A stretch of 40,007 bases of DNA from a virus. Positions 12,706-19,569 of this stretch are shown in pieces; position 1 is the first letter of the stretch, and every line of letters starts with the position of its first letter. The position numbers and the translations under genes were made by a program. The notes under the pieces were generated by a model. It searched no databases, was not told the origin of the DNA, and was given only the letters and a program-made list of their open reading frames with translations. The stretch lies in IMG/VR virus record IMGVR_UViG_3300031565_000126, positions 1-40,007 of that record; one strand, written 5' to 3'.

Positions 12706-12902
12706 TCGGCTTCCTCAACGAGTTCCAAGTCCTTTTCCTTAATCCACCACGACCACATCCCTGGGCCTTCTGGCCGAACGAGGTATTGGCGCAAGCGTTC
12801 ATGGGGCCTTACCACGGCACTCCGCCTAAAGCCCAATATCTTCACGGCGACTGGATCAAGAATCCTTACGCTATCGCCTACCTTGAATTTCGGATTCTTC
12901 AT
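12702..12902 (-). CDS. SH3/KOW-like small protein (66 aa)
   Basis: ATG 12902 with GGAGG six bases upstream; that site lies in the 3' arm of a long hairpin (12909-12982). Start KFKVGDSVRILDPVAVKILG is typical of small SH3-like barrels; WSWWIKEKDLELVEEAE closes it. Overlaps the HNH gene by GTGA. Function unknown. Confidence 0.7.
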   Translation of the reverse strand: MKNPKFKVGDSVRILDPVAVKILGFRRSAVVRPHERLRQYLVRPEGPGMWSWWIKEKDLELVEEAE

Positions 12903-12908
12903 TCGTGC

Positions 12909-12982
12909 CTCCTCGTCGCCGCCCCAGGGGCACCTCCCGGGCCACTTTTCCGGGGGCAGGCTGGGGCAGCGACGGCGAGGAG
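12909..12982 (-). promoter_or_regulatory. Long stem-loop over the ribosome site of the 12702-12902 gene
   Basis: CTCCTCGTCGCCGCCCCAG (12909-12927) pairs with 12961-12982 over about 18 of 19 positions with a 3-nt bulge. In the minus-strand mRNA the 3' arm contains the GGAGG site of the next gene, so folding would block its translation. A 31-codon GTG frame (12899-12994) runs through the hairpin and ends ATGA-coupled to that gene, but has no ribosome site. No T tract, so not an intrinsic terminator. Confidence 0.5.
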
Positions 12983-13019
12983 CGAAATCCTCACCGTAAG
13001 GGGGTGCGGCCCTTAGTCA

Positions 13020-13661
13020 TCATTCAAAAGGCTCCTCCTCTGGAACTTCTTGATCGGCCATAGCAGCATCGCCACGACTGGCCATAGCGAGAGTCAGCAG
13101 ATCGTCTACTGTCTTACCCTTGTTCACCTTGAACCAGTGCTCTAGGGCGGAGGCGGTAAGGGGGCCGATGATGCCTCGGAGTTCATCCAGCCCATAGTTT
13201 TGCTCCTGCCAGAAGCGCCCGAAGCCCTTTGTGTCTACTGTCCCGTCGTTGTCCCTGAAGCCCGCTAGGGCATCCTTGCTGCGTCCTACCACCTTCGCGC
13301 CAGCAGCCTTGCCAGCCGTAACCAGGGGCGTCTCCTCGTCAGGACGCACGAGTTTGTAGGGGGAATCTTGGTTGCCCTGCCCGCCGAGCTTCATGGTCAT
13401 CGGGAGCCTGCCGGTAGTCTTGGCCCATGAGAGTTGCCGGCTGACCAGGACACCGCCGAGCCAGTAGCGCAGTTCTTCGCCGTCCAGAATTAGGGTCGCT
13501 ATCTGCGTGTGCCTCTTCTCGCCTGTCTTCTCATCCTCCCAACGAGTCGGTATCTGCTCGAAGTCAAGGAGTTCGAATGTTCTGCCCACCAACTCAGCGG
13601 TAGGCCGAACGTCCCCGCCGGCTGCTTGTTCTAGTCCGTCGTAATCCTCTCCGTTAGCCAT
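13020..13661 (-). CDS. Hypothetical protein, possibly ssDNA-binding-like (213 aa)
   Basis: ATG with GGAGGAG upstream. N-terminal half is beta-rich (AELVGRTFELLDFEQIPTRW, HTQIATLILDGEELRYWLGG, then LPMTMKLGG and SPYKLVRP), resembling OB-fold-type phage proteins from early operons. C-terminal half is helical (FGRFWQEQNYGLDELRGIIG, TASALEHWFKVNKGKTVDDL) with an acidic tail (QEVPEEEPFE), and acidic tails are common in SSB-like proteins. The ssDNA-binding idea is inference only. Confidence 0.65.
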   Translation of the reverse strand: MANGEDYDGLEQAAGGDVRPTAELVGRTFELLDFEQIPTRWEDEKTGEKRHTQIATLILDGEELRYWLGGVLVSRQLSWAKTTGRLPMTMKLGGQGNQDSPYKLVRPDEETPLVTAGKAAGAKVVGRSKDALAGFRDNDGTVDTKGFGRFWQEQNYGLDELRGIIGPLTASALEHWFKVNKGKTVDDLLTLAMASRGDAAMADQEVPEEEPFE

Positions 13662-13665
13662 CTAC

Positions 13666-13848
13666 TCACTCCTCCTCTGTCCAGCGATGCCCACAGCCGG
13701 GGCACTCGACTTCCCGCCCATTGCCTGTCGAGCGCGGTGTTACGCTGTGGTTGCACTTAGGACAGTTCATAGGGGCAGGCTTCCTCTGCGGCCAGATAAC
13801 CTGATGCACCTGCTTGACATCCTTCTTCCCTTGTGGTTTCATGGTCAT
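13666..13848 (-). CDS. Zinc-ribbon small protein (60 aa)
   Basis: Basic N-terminus (MTMKPQGKKDVKQVHQ) followed by CPKC (29-32) and CPGCGHRW (~49-56), a canonical zinc ribbon, and an acidic TEEE end. A GGAG site lies about nine bases upstream. Probably binds nucleic acid; role unknown. Confidence 0.7.
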   Translation of the reverse strand: MTMKPQGKKDVKQVHQVIWPQRKPAPMNCPKCNHSVTPRSTGNGREVECPGCGHRWTEEE

Positions 13849-13853
13849 GGAAT

Positions 13854-14060
13854 CTATCTCCTACGAGGGCTTGGGCGCTTGATGTCCAGGCCCTCAATCG
13901 TTCCTAACGCCTGCTTGTTCAGGACCAGCGCAACCTTCACGCATCGAATCCCCCCTTCTACGTCCCTGATAAGGAGCATCTTTATGCACTCCTCCAGGGC
14001 TACCTGGCCGTCCATTAACGGTAGGACAGCCTGTGTCTTCGGGCCTTGCGGCCGTCCCAC
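13854..14060 (-). CDS. Hypothetical protein (68 aa)
   Basis: GTG 14060 behind GGGAGGCGGAC; ATG at codon 16 is an alternative start. Helix-rich (MDGQVALEECIKMLLIRDVE) with a hydrophobic strand (IRCVKVALVLNKQALG) and a basic tail (DIKRPSPRRR). The overlapping frame 13894-14094 is Gly/Arg-rich and rejected. No family recognised. Confidence 0.5.
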   Translation of the reverse strand: MGRPQGPKTQAVLPLMDGQVALEECIKMLLIRDVEGGIRCVKVALVLNKQALGTIEGLDIKRPSPRRR

Positions 14061-14090
14061 ATCGTCCGCCTCCCTTCCTTCCCAGGCCGG

Positions 14091-14222
14091 TCATACTGAC
14101 CGTCTCGCAGTCGTGGCGTTTGGCCTACAAGACGGCATCGCTGGATTGCGCTTGCCACATCGTTCGCAGTGGTATTGAGCTTCGTTGACGTGGCGGCAAT
14201 CCTGACACACCCAAACTTTCAT
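14091..14222 (-). CDS. 43-aa zinc-ribbon protein
   Basis: ATG 14222 with GGGGTAGG upstream. VCQDC (5-9) and CERCGKRN (~19-26) form a textbook four-cysteine ribbon, followed by a basic tail. Function unknown; one of the cluster of small zinc proteins. Confidence 0.65.
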   Translation of the reverse strand: MKVWVCQDCRHVNEAQYHCERCGKRNPAMPSCRPNATTARRSV

Positions 14223-14226
14223 CGGC

Positions 14227-14454
14227 CTACCCCTTCGTTCCTTCTAGGCATTCCATAATTCGCTTCGCCAGAAGGCGGGCAGTAGCACGCGACATCTTGA
14301 AGCACCTATCCTCAAAGGGATTGCGCTCAGGAGAATACTGGATTTCAAGCCAACCGTCGGGTAGTGTTCTCACGGAACCGTTCGGGTGCTCCCCTACCCG
14401 ACGCAGCATCCAGACCTTCCCTGGCTCATGCTTTGCCTTCACCTGTTCCTTCAC
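14227..14454 (-). CDS. Hypothetical protein (75 aa)
   Basis: GTG 14454 overlaps the previous stop (GTGA) with GGAGGTGAGGG upstream. A basic start (MKEQVKAKHEPGKVWMLRRV), a DGWLEIQYSPERNPFED segment, then a C-terminal helix (SRATARLLAKRIMECLEG). No family recognised. Confidence 0.7.
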   Translation of the reverse strand: MKEQVKAKHEPGKVWMLRRVGEHPNGSVRTLPDGWLEIQYSPERNPFEDRCFKMSRATARLLAKRIMECLEGTKG

Positions 14455-14696
14455 GCCCTCACCTCCTGCTGGCCGGCATTTGTCCTCAGATACTGTCCTG
14501 CCGTGCTTGCATGTCTATTCATAATCTTGCCGATCTCCACCAAATCGAACCCCCCATGCCACAAGGCCCACATCGCCTCCCTCCGTGCCTCTACGGTTTC
14601 AGCAACCCTGCGAGGCCCTTTAAGGTCGGCAAGGGTCAGCCCATGTTTCGCAGCTATCTCTTCAAGGTCGGGCATTACTCGTGGGCGTCGTGTCAT
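14451..14696 (-). CDS. Orphan DnaA domain-IV-like HTH protein
   Basis: 81 aa, ATG with GGGAG upstream. KHGLTLADLKGPRRVAETVE then ARREAMWALWHGGFDLVEIG and KIMNRHASTAGQYLR reproduce the DnaA C-terminal domain pattern (Arg-rich loop, helix, basic signature with the H-A/S-T motif) that contacts DnaA boxes. No AAA+ domain is present. It may bind origin-like sites or modulate host DnaA; in phages such orphans are common but poorly understood. Confidence 0.75.
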   Translation of the reverse strand: MTRRPRVMPDLEEIAAKHGLTLADLKGPRRVAETVEARREAMWALWHGGFDLVEIGKIMNRHASTAGQYLRTNAGQQEVRA

Positions 14697-14699
14697 GGT

Positions 14700-14879
14700 T
14701 CACTCCCTCAGTTCCGAGTCGGGCACCAGCCTACAACCCGGGAACCGCTTGAAGGTGCGCCTTAATGCGTTAGACACATTCCTGGCCGAGACGAAGACGG
14801 TGAACCTCTTTACCGTGACCTCCTTCGTTCGGGCCTCCTGCATATGGAGGTCAAAGGTTACGGGATATGGCTTGTGCAT
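14700..14879 (-). CDS. Basic small protein (59 aa)
   Basis: ATG 14879 with GGGGG nine bases upstream. Sequence MHKPYPVTFDLHMQEARTKE then VKRFTVFVSARNVSNALRRT; strongly basic and beta/alpha in pattern, ending with an acidic SELRE. Possibly nucleic-acid binding. No family recognised. Confidence 0.65.
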   Translation of the reverse strand: MHKPYPVTFDLHMQEARTKEVTVKRFTVFVSARNVSNALRRTFKRFPGCRLVPDSELRE

Positions 14880-14891
14880 GATGTTTCCCCC

Positions 14892-15095
14892 TCAGTTCTG
14901 CCACTGCATCTGTTCGGGCCAGCCAGGGTCGAGTACCATGCCGTGATGGGGCCAGCCAATCGTGAAGCCGTAGTCATCGCCCTGGGCCAAGAGGCATACG
15001 ATGTCGCGCTCCAATGCCCAGTGGATGTAATGTTCCCGCTCTATGATCTTGCGCTGTACGGCGCGGTGTATCCGCCGGTAGGCCTCAGGCGTCAC
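14892..15095 (-). CDS. Hypothetical protein (67 aa)
   Basis: GTG 15095 with GAGGGG four bases upstream, overlapping the previous gene by 11 bases; the longer frame from 15164 is a Ser/Thr-rich shadow. Helical start (YRRIHRAVQRKIIEREHYIH), then CLLAQGDDYGFTIGWPHHG. No family recognised. Confidence 0.65.
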   Translation of the reverse strand: MTPEAYRRIHRAVQRKIIEREHYIHWALERDIVCLLAQGDDYGFTIGWPHHGMVLDPGWPEQMQWQN

Positions 15096-15372
15096 GATGC
15101 CCCTCCGTGATGAAGAGGGTGACGGGGAGTTTGCCGTAGAAGTCTCCGTAAACCCAGACGCCATGTGCCTCTAGGCCCGTGAGTTTCTTCGAGGCGATGT
15201 CTCCATTTAGCAGCCACCCCTCCACCACCGCCAGCGGCTCGGGCTCGAGGGCGGCGAGCTTGGCCTCGGCTTCCTCGCACCAACGCTTCCAGCTATTGCG
15301 TTCCTCTGTGACTTGTTTGAGTTTGCGCTCTAACCGTCGGCAATCAGCAGCCAGATCAGCATCCCTGTTCAT
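15085..15372 (-). CDS. Coiled-coil small protein (95 aa)
   Basis: ATG 15372 overlaps the regulator stop (ATGA) with GGAGGGAAGG upstream. Residues ~5-45 (DLAADCRRLERKLKQVTEER, then a W/E-rich stretch) are a coiled coil; the rest (GVWVYGDFYGKLPVTLFITE) is a short beta domain. Function unknown. Confidence 0.7.
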   Translation of the reverse strand: MNRDADLAADCRRLERKLKQVTEERNSWKRWCEEAEAKLAALEPEPLAVVEGWLLNGDIASKKLTGLEAHGVWVYGDFYGKLPVTLFITEGHRDA

Positions 15373-15545
15373 GCCTTCCCTCCATCCCTGCGGCACTTGC
15401 GGCAGACACGGGACTTCGTCCTCTTGCGCCCACCACAGACCGGGCAGGAATCGTAGCCGTAGTCGTGCAGAATGTTCCAGACTGCCTGACGACTGATACC
15501 GAGCTTCTTGGCGAGTTTCGTTAAGCCTTTGTTCTTCATCATCAT
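15369..15545 (-). CDS. HTH plus zinc-ribbon regulator, first gene of the early operon
   Basis: Start in an ATG-ATG-ATG run (15545, 15542 or 15539) behind AGGA; about 58 aa. LTKLAKKLGISRQAVWNILH is a helix-turn-helix, followed by CPVCGG and CRKC, a zinc ribbon. Being the promoter-proximal gene and a DNA-binding protein, it is the best candidate for a Cro- or repressor-like regulator of the intergenic region, which holds a 14-bp palindrome (15706-15719). No larger CI-type repressor is present. Confidence 0.75.
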   Translation of the reverse strand: MMMKNKGLTKLAKKLGISRQAVWNILHDYGYDSCPVCGGRKRTKSRVCRKCRRDGGKA

Positions 15546-15656
15546 TCCTAGCGGCACTGGGAGCTGGCTACACGCCTTTCGGCCCTCGGTGACGGGAGCG
15601 ACCCGCCAGCCGCGTCCTGCTACCACGACCCTCACCAACCCCCAGCAACCGAATTT

Positions 15657-15686
15657 AGCGTACATTAGCTATGGCAATGTTGTCAA
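15657..15686 (-). promoter_or_regulatory. Early promoter candidate
   Basis: Minus-strand TTGACA (15681-15686), 18-nt spacer, TACGCT (15657-15662). The leader (~105 nt) is structured (e.g. GCTGGC...GCCAGC) but has no T tract. TTGACAACATTG (15675-15686) recurs exactly at the capsid-operon promoter (38568-38579). Confidence 0.55.
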
Positions 15687-15705
15687 TACCCTAAGGGGGT
15701 CATTT

Positions 15706-15719
15706 CCAAACTATTTTGG
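15706..15719. promoter_or_regulatory. 14-bp imperfect palindrome, operator candidate
   Basis: CCAAACTATTTTGG, five arm pairs (CCAAA/TTTGG), 20 bp upstream of the early -35. In the int/early divergent region it is the clearest symmetric element, suitable for a dimeric repressor. Confidence 0.4.
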
Positions 15720-15784
15720 TGTCGGCATTTGTTCCACGAATAGCGTTTCCGCCTACCCCTAAACTCACTAGGAATTCTCCTCAA

Positions 15785-15804
15785 CCTGTGCTACCCTGTG
15801 CTAC
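15785..15804. repeat. Tandem 10-bp repeat upstream of integrase (attP or arm-site candidate)
   Basis: CCTGTGCTAC occurs twice without gap. It ends nine bases before the integrase ATG. Direct repeats beside an integrase gene are often integrase arm-type sites, but the same bases also resemble a weak extended -10 (TGC-TACGCT). Confidence 0.5.
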
Positions 15805-15813
15805 GCTCCTTGT

Positions 15814-16668
15814 ATGTTCGGGTGGAGATCCTTGAGAATTGAAGAGGCGGCTGAGCAGTTTGCCATTCACCTTCAGCTCGAAGGCCGCCCCAAGACTACC
15901 AGGGATAACTACGGCTACGTGGTACGCCGTCTAGCCCGGCGCTTCCCGCACATGCCCGTTAGCAAACTCAAGGGCTCCGAACTCCACGAATACATAGCGG
16001 AACTAGGCGAATCTGTCTCGCACAACGCATTGACCTGCTACACCTTGGAGTTGAGGGTGTTCTTTAGGTGGCTTGTTGAAAACGGCTACATGAAGGAGAA
16101 CCCCCTGGATCGGTTTCGCACCCACCGGGAGCCGCTACCACCCGTGACGCCGTTTACCAAGGAAGAGGCGGCCCGCCTCATGGAAGCTATCCAAACCCCG
16201 TTTGAGCGGGCAGTTCTCATGCTGCTAATGGATTGTGGGCTGCGGGCCTCGGAGCTCTGCAATTTGAAGCTAGAGGACATTGATTTGAGGGCGGGGGAGC
16301 TAATCGTTCGGAAGGGCAAAGGCGGAAAGTCTCGCCGACTGGCCTTGAACGCCAGGCCAAGAAGGGCGTTGGTGGAGTATCTACGGGGCCGTGGGCAACT
16401 GGACGGCCTCCTATGGCCCGCTCAGTGGCAGAGGAAGCAACTCTCATGGGCACTCGACAAGCTCGCCCGTCGCGCCAAGGTCTACCGCGTCTACCCCCAT
16501 AGGTTCCGTCATAGCTGGGCGATTGAACTGAGAAGGGAAGGCGTGGACATCCTCGTCATCCAGCAACTCCTCGGCCATTCCAGTATCCAGATGACGTTGC
16601 GCTACGTTGCCTTCTGCGAGCAGGAAATTGCCGTCGAGGTCCACCGGCAGCACCCCATTGCCTCATAA
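15814..16668 (+). CDS. int: Tyrosine recombinase / phage integrase (XerD-like)
   Basis: 284 aa. N-terminal SAM-like core-binding domain (FAIHLQLEGRPKTTRDNYGY, ~16-35). Catalytic domain with R144 (DCGLRASEL), K169/K172 (GKGGKSR), H229-x-x-R232 (YPHRFRHSWA), H255 (LLGHSS) and nucleophile Y264 (TLRYVAF); all residues are present. Catalyses integration between attP and a host attB. Compact like XerC/D, without a DNA-binding arm domain. ATG 15814 lacks a ribosome site; TTG 15832 has GGAGA upstream. Transcribed away from the early operon and convergent with endolysin. No excisionase recognised. Confidence 0.93.
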   Translation: MFGWRSLRIEEAAEQFAIHLQLEGRPKTTRDNYGYVVRRLARRFPHMPVSKLKGSELHEYIAELGESVSHNALTCYTLELRVFFRWLVENGYMKENPLDRFRTHREPLPPVTPFTKEEAARLMEAIQTPFERAVLMLLMDCGLRASELCNLKLEDIDLRAGELIVRKGKGGKSRRLALNARPRRALVEYLRGRGQLDGLLWPAQWQRKQLSWALDKLARRAKVYRVYPHRFRHSWAIELRREGVDILVIQQLLGHSSIQMTLRYVAFCEQEIAVEVHRQHPIAS

Positions 16669-16672
16669 GATG

Positions 16673-16678
16673 ATTATA
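16673..16678 (-). promoter_or_regulatory. Antisense extended -10 (TATAAT) facing into integrase
   Basis: Minus-strand TG-G-TATAAT just after the integrase stop, with no good -35. It would give antisense RNA to int, comparable in principle to lambda's anti-int promoter. A single hexamer in a short AT-rich gap is weak evidence. Confidence 0.25.
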
Positions 16679-16681
16679 CCA

Positions 16682-17431
16682 CTAGCCCGGTCTTCCCATC
16701 CATGTGCATCGTTTCCGCGCCTCTTCGATGGCCTTGATCTCGGCGAGGTAAGCCCTTGACAGGCATCCCCATTGGCGCTCCTCTTCCTCTGGGGACTCGC
16801 CCTCGTTATGGCGGATGGCGCTGATCATCCTCATTTGGGTTGCCAGTGTTACCCCGTGGGCGACATCGGCCAGGTTCATCAGGCGCATCTCGGTTGCCCG
16901 CAATTGCGCGAACTGATCCTCGAGCACTTCTTTCTCCTTCAAGTCTGCTATCAGCCTCGCCCTCGGCCAGTTCGGGCCAGGGCAATTCGCCCTGCTCACG
17001 GAGTCGAACTGGAAATGACCCACGATTGCCAGCCCGGGTTCTTGTTCCAGTAGCCACCTCTTTAGCTTGAGGTCGGCCTGGTACATCGCCTCCGTCCACA
17101 AGTCATTAGGCCAACCCTCGTGTTCAATAGACCATGTAACAACGTTGGGGTTGTAGTTCTCGTAGATGTAGGCCAGCGCTGGATCGGGGTTGGCGATGGC
17201 ACCATTGGCCCAGGCGCAATCCTCTAGCTCAACATACTGGTGGGTGTCTCCATTCTTGCCGATCCCGAATGTGGCCGACAGCCCACCACCGTTGAACCAG
17301 GAGTCACACCCTACCAACGTGCCACACATGATGTGGTCACAGATGGCGAGGGGGATTAACTGGCCGTGAGTCCCCGCCGGGTAGCCGAAATGGTCAGGGG
17401 TGCCGACCCACTTGGCAAAGGGGCATCTCAC
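16682..17431 (-). CDS. Endolysin: N-acetylmuramoyl-L-alanine amidase (Amidase_2)
   Basis: 249 aa. Zinc ligands of the amidase_2/PGRP fold: H33 (ICDHIMCGT), H139 (IVGHFQFDS) and C150 (ANCPGPNWP); also SWFNGGGLSATFGIGKNG, CAWANG and SIEHEGWPND around the active site. Cleaves the amide between muramic acid and the stem peptide. Residues ~160-249 are a charged helical tail (LRATEMRLMNLADVAHGVTL) with no known wall-binding repeat. Last gene of the late operon, directly after the holin. Confidence 0.93.
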   Translation of the reverse strand: MRCPFAKWVGTPDHFGYPAGTHGQLIPLAICDHIMCGTLVGCDSWFNGGGLSATFGIGKNGDTHQYVELEDCAWANGAIANPDPALAYIYENYNPNVVTWSIEHEGWPNDLWTEAMYQADLKLKRWLLEQEPGLAIVGHFQFDSVSRANCPGPNWPRARLIADLKEKEVLEDQFAQLRATEMRLMNLADVAHGVTLATQMRMISAIRHNEGESPEEEERQWGCLSRAYLAEIKAIEEARKRCTWMGRPG

Positions 17432-17650
17432 TTAGGGCTTCCTAACCTTTTCGGGATCGATCCCGTCTAGGATTCCCTCCAGCCATCGGATGACGAAGTA
17501 GCCTATCGGCGCGACCAGGATCAAGTCCTCGGCTTCCCCTAGCCAGAGGGTAGCCCCGCCGAGTCCGCCCATCAGCACGGCCTCAACGAGACCCCGTGCT
17601 GCACCGACTACTGCCGGCGGTAGATGTAGCCCGCGTAGTAGATCAATCAT
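17432..17650 (-). CDS. Putative holin (72 aa)
   Basis: Two hydrophobic segments, VVGAARGLVEAVLMGGLGGA (~14-38) and LILVAPIGYFVIRWLEGI (~43-60), separated by an acidic turn (GEAED), ending with a charged tail (DPEKVRKP). This size and two-helix topology, one base upstream of the amidase start region, fit a class II holin that opens the membrane for the endolysin. Confidence 0.8.
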   Translation of the reverse strand: MIDLLRGLHLPPAVVGAARGLVEAVLMGGLGGATLWLGEAEDLILVAPIGYFVIRWLEGILDGIDPEKVRKP

Positions 17651-17659
17651 GTTCTCCTC

Positions 17660-17926
17660 CTATTCTCTCTGCTGCCGATCATCCATCAGCCTCAGGATTC
17701 CGACAGCTTCATTCATGGCCCCTTCGATGCGTCCCAGCTTTTCGTTCCCCTCCCTTTGGGCATCCCTCATTTCCTGCTGCCAGCGCCCGTTGATGAGTGG
17801 CGGGCCAGGGTTGCCGGGGTTAGAACTGCGCCGGCCATTGCGGTCCCGAAGGAGGAGGTAGATAGCGATGACGGAAACGACGGCAAGCGGCCCGCCTTCC
17901 CGGAGTAACTCTATCCATTCTGGCAT
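17660..17926 (-). CDS. Membrane-anchored coiled-coil protein of the lysis cassette (88 aa)
   Basis: One N-terminal membrane helix (LAVVSVIAIYLLL, ~14-27), then RDRNGRRSSN, a Gly/Pro linker and a helical C-terminus (WQQEMRDAQREGNEKLGRIE). The layout resembles XhlA-type holin partners or a single-helix spanin or antiholin. Its position before the holin supports a lysis role; the exact one is uncertain. Confidence 0.7.
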   Translation of the reverse strand: MPEWIELLREGGPLAVVSVIAIYLLLRDRNGRRSSNPGNPGPPLINGRWQQEMRDAQREGNEKLGRIEGAMNEAVGILRLMDDRQQRE

Positions 17927-17937
17927 CGTCTCTCCTC

Positions 17938-19314
17938 CTAGAAGATCATTACCTGCGGTATGAAACCAGACGGCGGCGCTACATACGTTGCTTGGTCGTA
18001 GACCACACAGACCCAGGCACCAGAGACAAAGATTTTTTCAGCCGTTGCCTCGTTCACGTCGGCAGGGCATTTCAGGCCGACCTCCAGGTTGCCAATCATG
18101 GCGTTCGTAAAAGGGGTGCCGTTGCCTGGTTCCTCATAGAAGATAAGCTCACCACCCCAACAATAAGTCCCAGACCACGTTACCCATTCGGTGCCGTCGT
18201 AATCTGCGGCTCCATATCTAGCCAGGATCGTAGCGCCAGCAGTATTGTTGCTACACCACATCTCCACGCTTGCGCATCTCGGCGTGGCATTGTAGGTCGG
18301 GGTAATGACTGTGTAGGTTTCCTTCTCATTGTCGCGCTGGAGGATGTTCTTAGTGGTAGCGTCATCGGGGGGATTTTCGTCTACATTTTCCCAGTTATCG
18401 GAGTCCCCGCTGTAGATTTCCCACCCACTCCCGTCGTCAGGTTGGGCACCTACCCACCCGCCGCTTCCTGTAAGAGTAGTTTCGTCGTTGGATGTGATGT
18501 CTAACCAAGTGCCAGGGGCACTTCTGGCCACCGCCCCGATCCACTCGTTTGGAGTCCATGCCTCGCGGGAGTCAGTCAGGGTTGTGCCCGTGAAGGTCAC
18601 GGCAACGTTGGGGCTACCATTGTCTGCAAGTTGAGTGCCGTCGTTGTACGCCCCGATGCCATCGACGGTGTGGTGTGTTACGCGGCTGTCCCCAATCCAC
18701 GAGTTCATAGCCGCCCCCGTGGTGTCGCACCAAATCATGTGGGCGAAGTAGTAGTCGGTGTTGTTGTCCTTTGTGCCGTTGGTGCATTGGATTCGGGAGC
18801 AGCCTCGGATGTTGTCCTCGGTAGTGGAGCTAAATACCTCGACACCACCGAGTTTTACTTCTATCTCACCGTCGCCAGAACTGCCGTAGACTGAGGATTC
18901 TTTAATGTGGACTTCGATGAGGTTCCAAACTGCCCCCCCCATAGCAACCGACGATACGCCAATCTGGTTGTCCGCACCATCATAAATGCCTATTTTGTCG
19001 GCGTTGGGAGCAGTTATTAAGTGCCTGAGACTGCAAGATACGTTGGTTCCATCTAGAATTATAAGAAACTCGTTGATAGCCAGTGGGATAGCTGTGTAGT
19101 CTAAGTAGAAGTGGCCGTAAACCTCAGAGAGAGCAAAGATGTTCTGCGTTTGCGCCTGCGCTCCCGTCTCCCCTTGTGTGAGCTTCAGGGAATACGGGCT
19201 GGGACTGAGGACAGAGCCCGCGTCAATCGAGGCGCTGACGTTGGTGCCCAGGAACTTAGCACCTGTCAGGGAGTTGATACCTGGCCCCGTGGTGAACCTA
19301 GGGATCAAGGCCAT
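17938..19314 (-). CDS. Tail fibre / receptor-binding candidate with LamG-like fold (458 aa)
   Basis: Beta-rich throughout: ASIDAGSVLSPSPYSLKLTQ, GHFYLDYTAIPL, WNLIEVHIKE, DGEIEVKLGGVEVFSS, then YYFAHMIWCD are the strand pattern of a concanavalin/LamG-like jelly roll (~1-200) as found in phage receptor-binding proteins. The C-terminal ~250 residues (WLDITSNDETTLTGSGGWVG, NILQRDNEKETYTVI) form a second beta domain. Most distal tail gene, next to lysis. Probably binds host surface glycan or protein; assignment by pattern. Confidence 0.75.
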   Translation of the reverse strand: MALIPRFTTGPGINSLTGAKFLGTNVSASIDAGSVLSPSPYSLKLTQGETGAQAQTQNIFALSEVYGHFYLDYTAIPLAINEFLIILDGTNVSCSLRHLITAPNADKIGIYDGADNQIGVSSVAMGGAVWNLIEVHIKESSVYGSSGDGEIEVKLGGVEVFSSTTEDNIRGCSRIQCTNGTKDNNTDYYFAHMIWCDTTGAAMNSWIGDSRVTHHTVDGIGAYNDGTQLADNGSPNVAVTFTGTTLTDSREAWTPNEWIGAVARSAPGTWLDITSNDETTLTGSGGWVGAQPDDGSGWEIYSGDSDNWENVDENPPDDATTKNILQRDNEKETYTVITPTYNATPRCASVEMWCSNNTAGATILARYGAADYDGTEWVTWSGTYCWGGELIFYEEPGNGTPFTNAMIGNLEVGLKCPADVNEATAEKIFVSGAWVCVVYDQATYVAPPSGFIPQVMIF

Positions 19315-19569
19315 CTAGATAACCCACCAGTCGTCGGGTGTGTCCTCACAGCCCATGATAACGAGGTGCCGCACGGGGTCGAGCGAGTAGATGTGGTAGC
19401 GCACGTCCTCGGAGAACACGGTCTGGATCATCGCCAAGACCTGCTGCTCCACATCGTAGCGGTCGCCAGGATTCGCGGGGGAGGGCAGGTCGGCCAGCGT
19501 GAACGAGCGCCCATCTCCTGACGTGATCTCAATGGCTGACCCACCCGCGCCGAGAATCTTGTTGATCAT
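19315..19569 (-). CDS. Hypothetical tail-associated protein (84 aa)
   Basis: ATG 19569 overlaps the pentapeptide gene stop (ATGA) with GGTGGAGG upstream. Small alpha/beta protein (INKILGAGGSAIEITSGDGR, YDVEQQVLAMIQTVF, HLVIMGCEDTPDDWWVI). Lies among fibre genes; function unknown. Confidence 0.65.
   Translation of the reverse strand: MINKILGAGGSAIEITSGDGRSFTLADLPSPANPGDRYDVEQQVLAMIQTVFSEDVRYHIYSLDPVRHLVIMGCEDTPDDWWVI

Noticed and set aside
13894-14094. 66-codon Gly/Arg-rich minus-strand frame
   Set aside because: Competes with the better 13854-14060 frame and the 14091-14222 zinc-ribbon gene; composition is shadow-like.
14364-14946. Plus-strand frames of 133 and 186 codons
   Set aside because: Antisense to four small minus-strand genes with ribosome sites and overlaps, including the DnaA-domain protein; sequence is Pro/Ser/Cys-rich and featureless.
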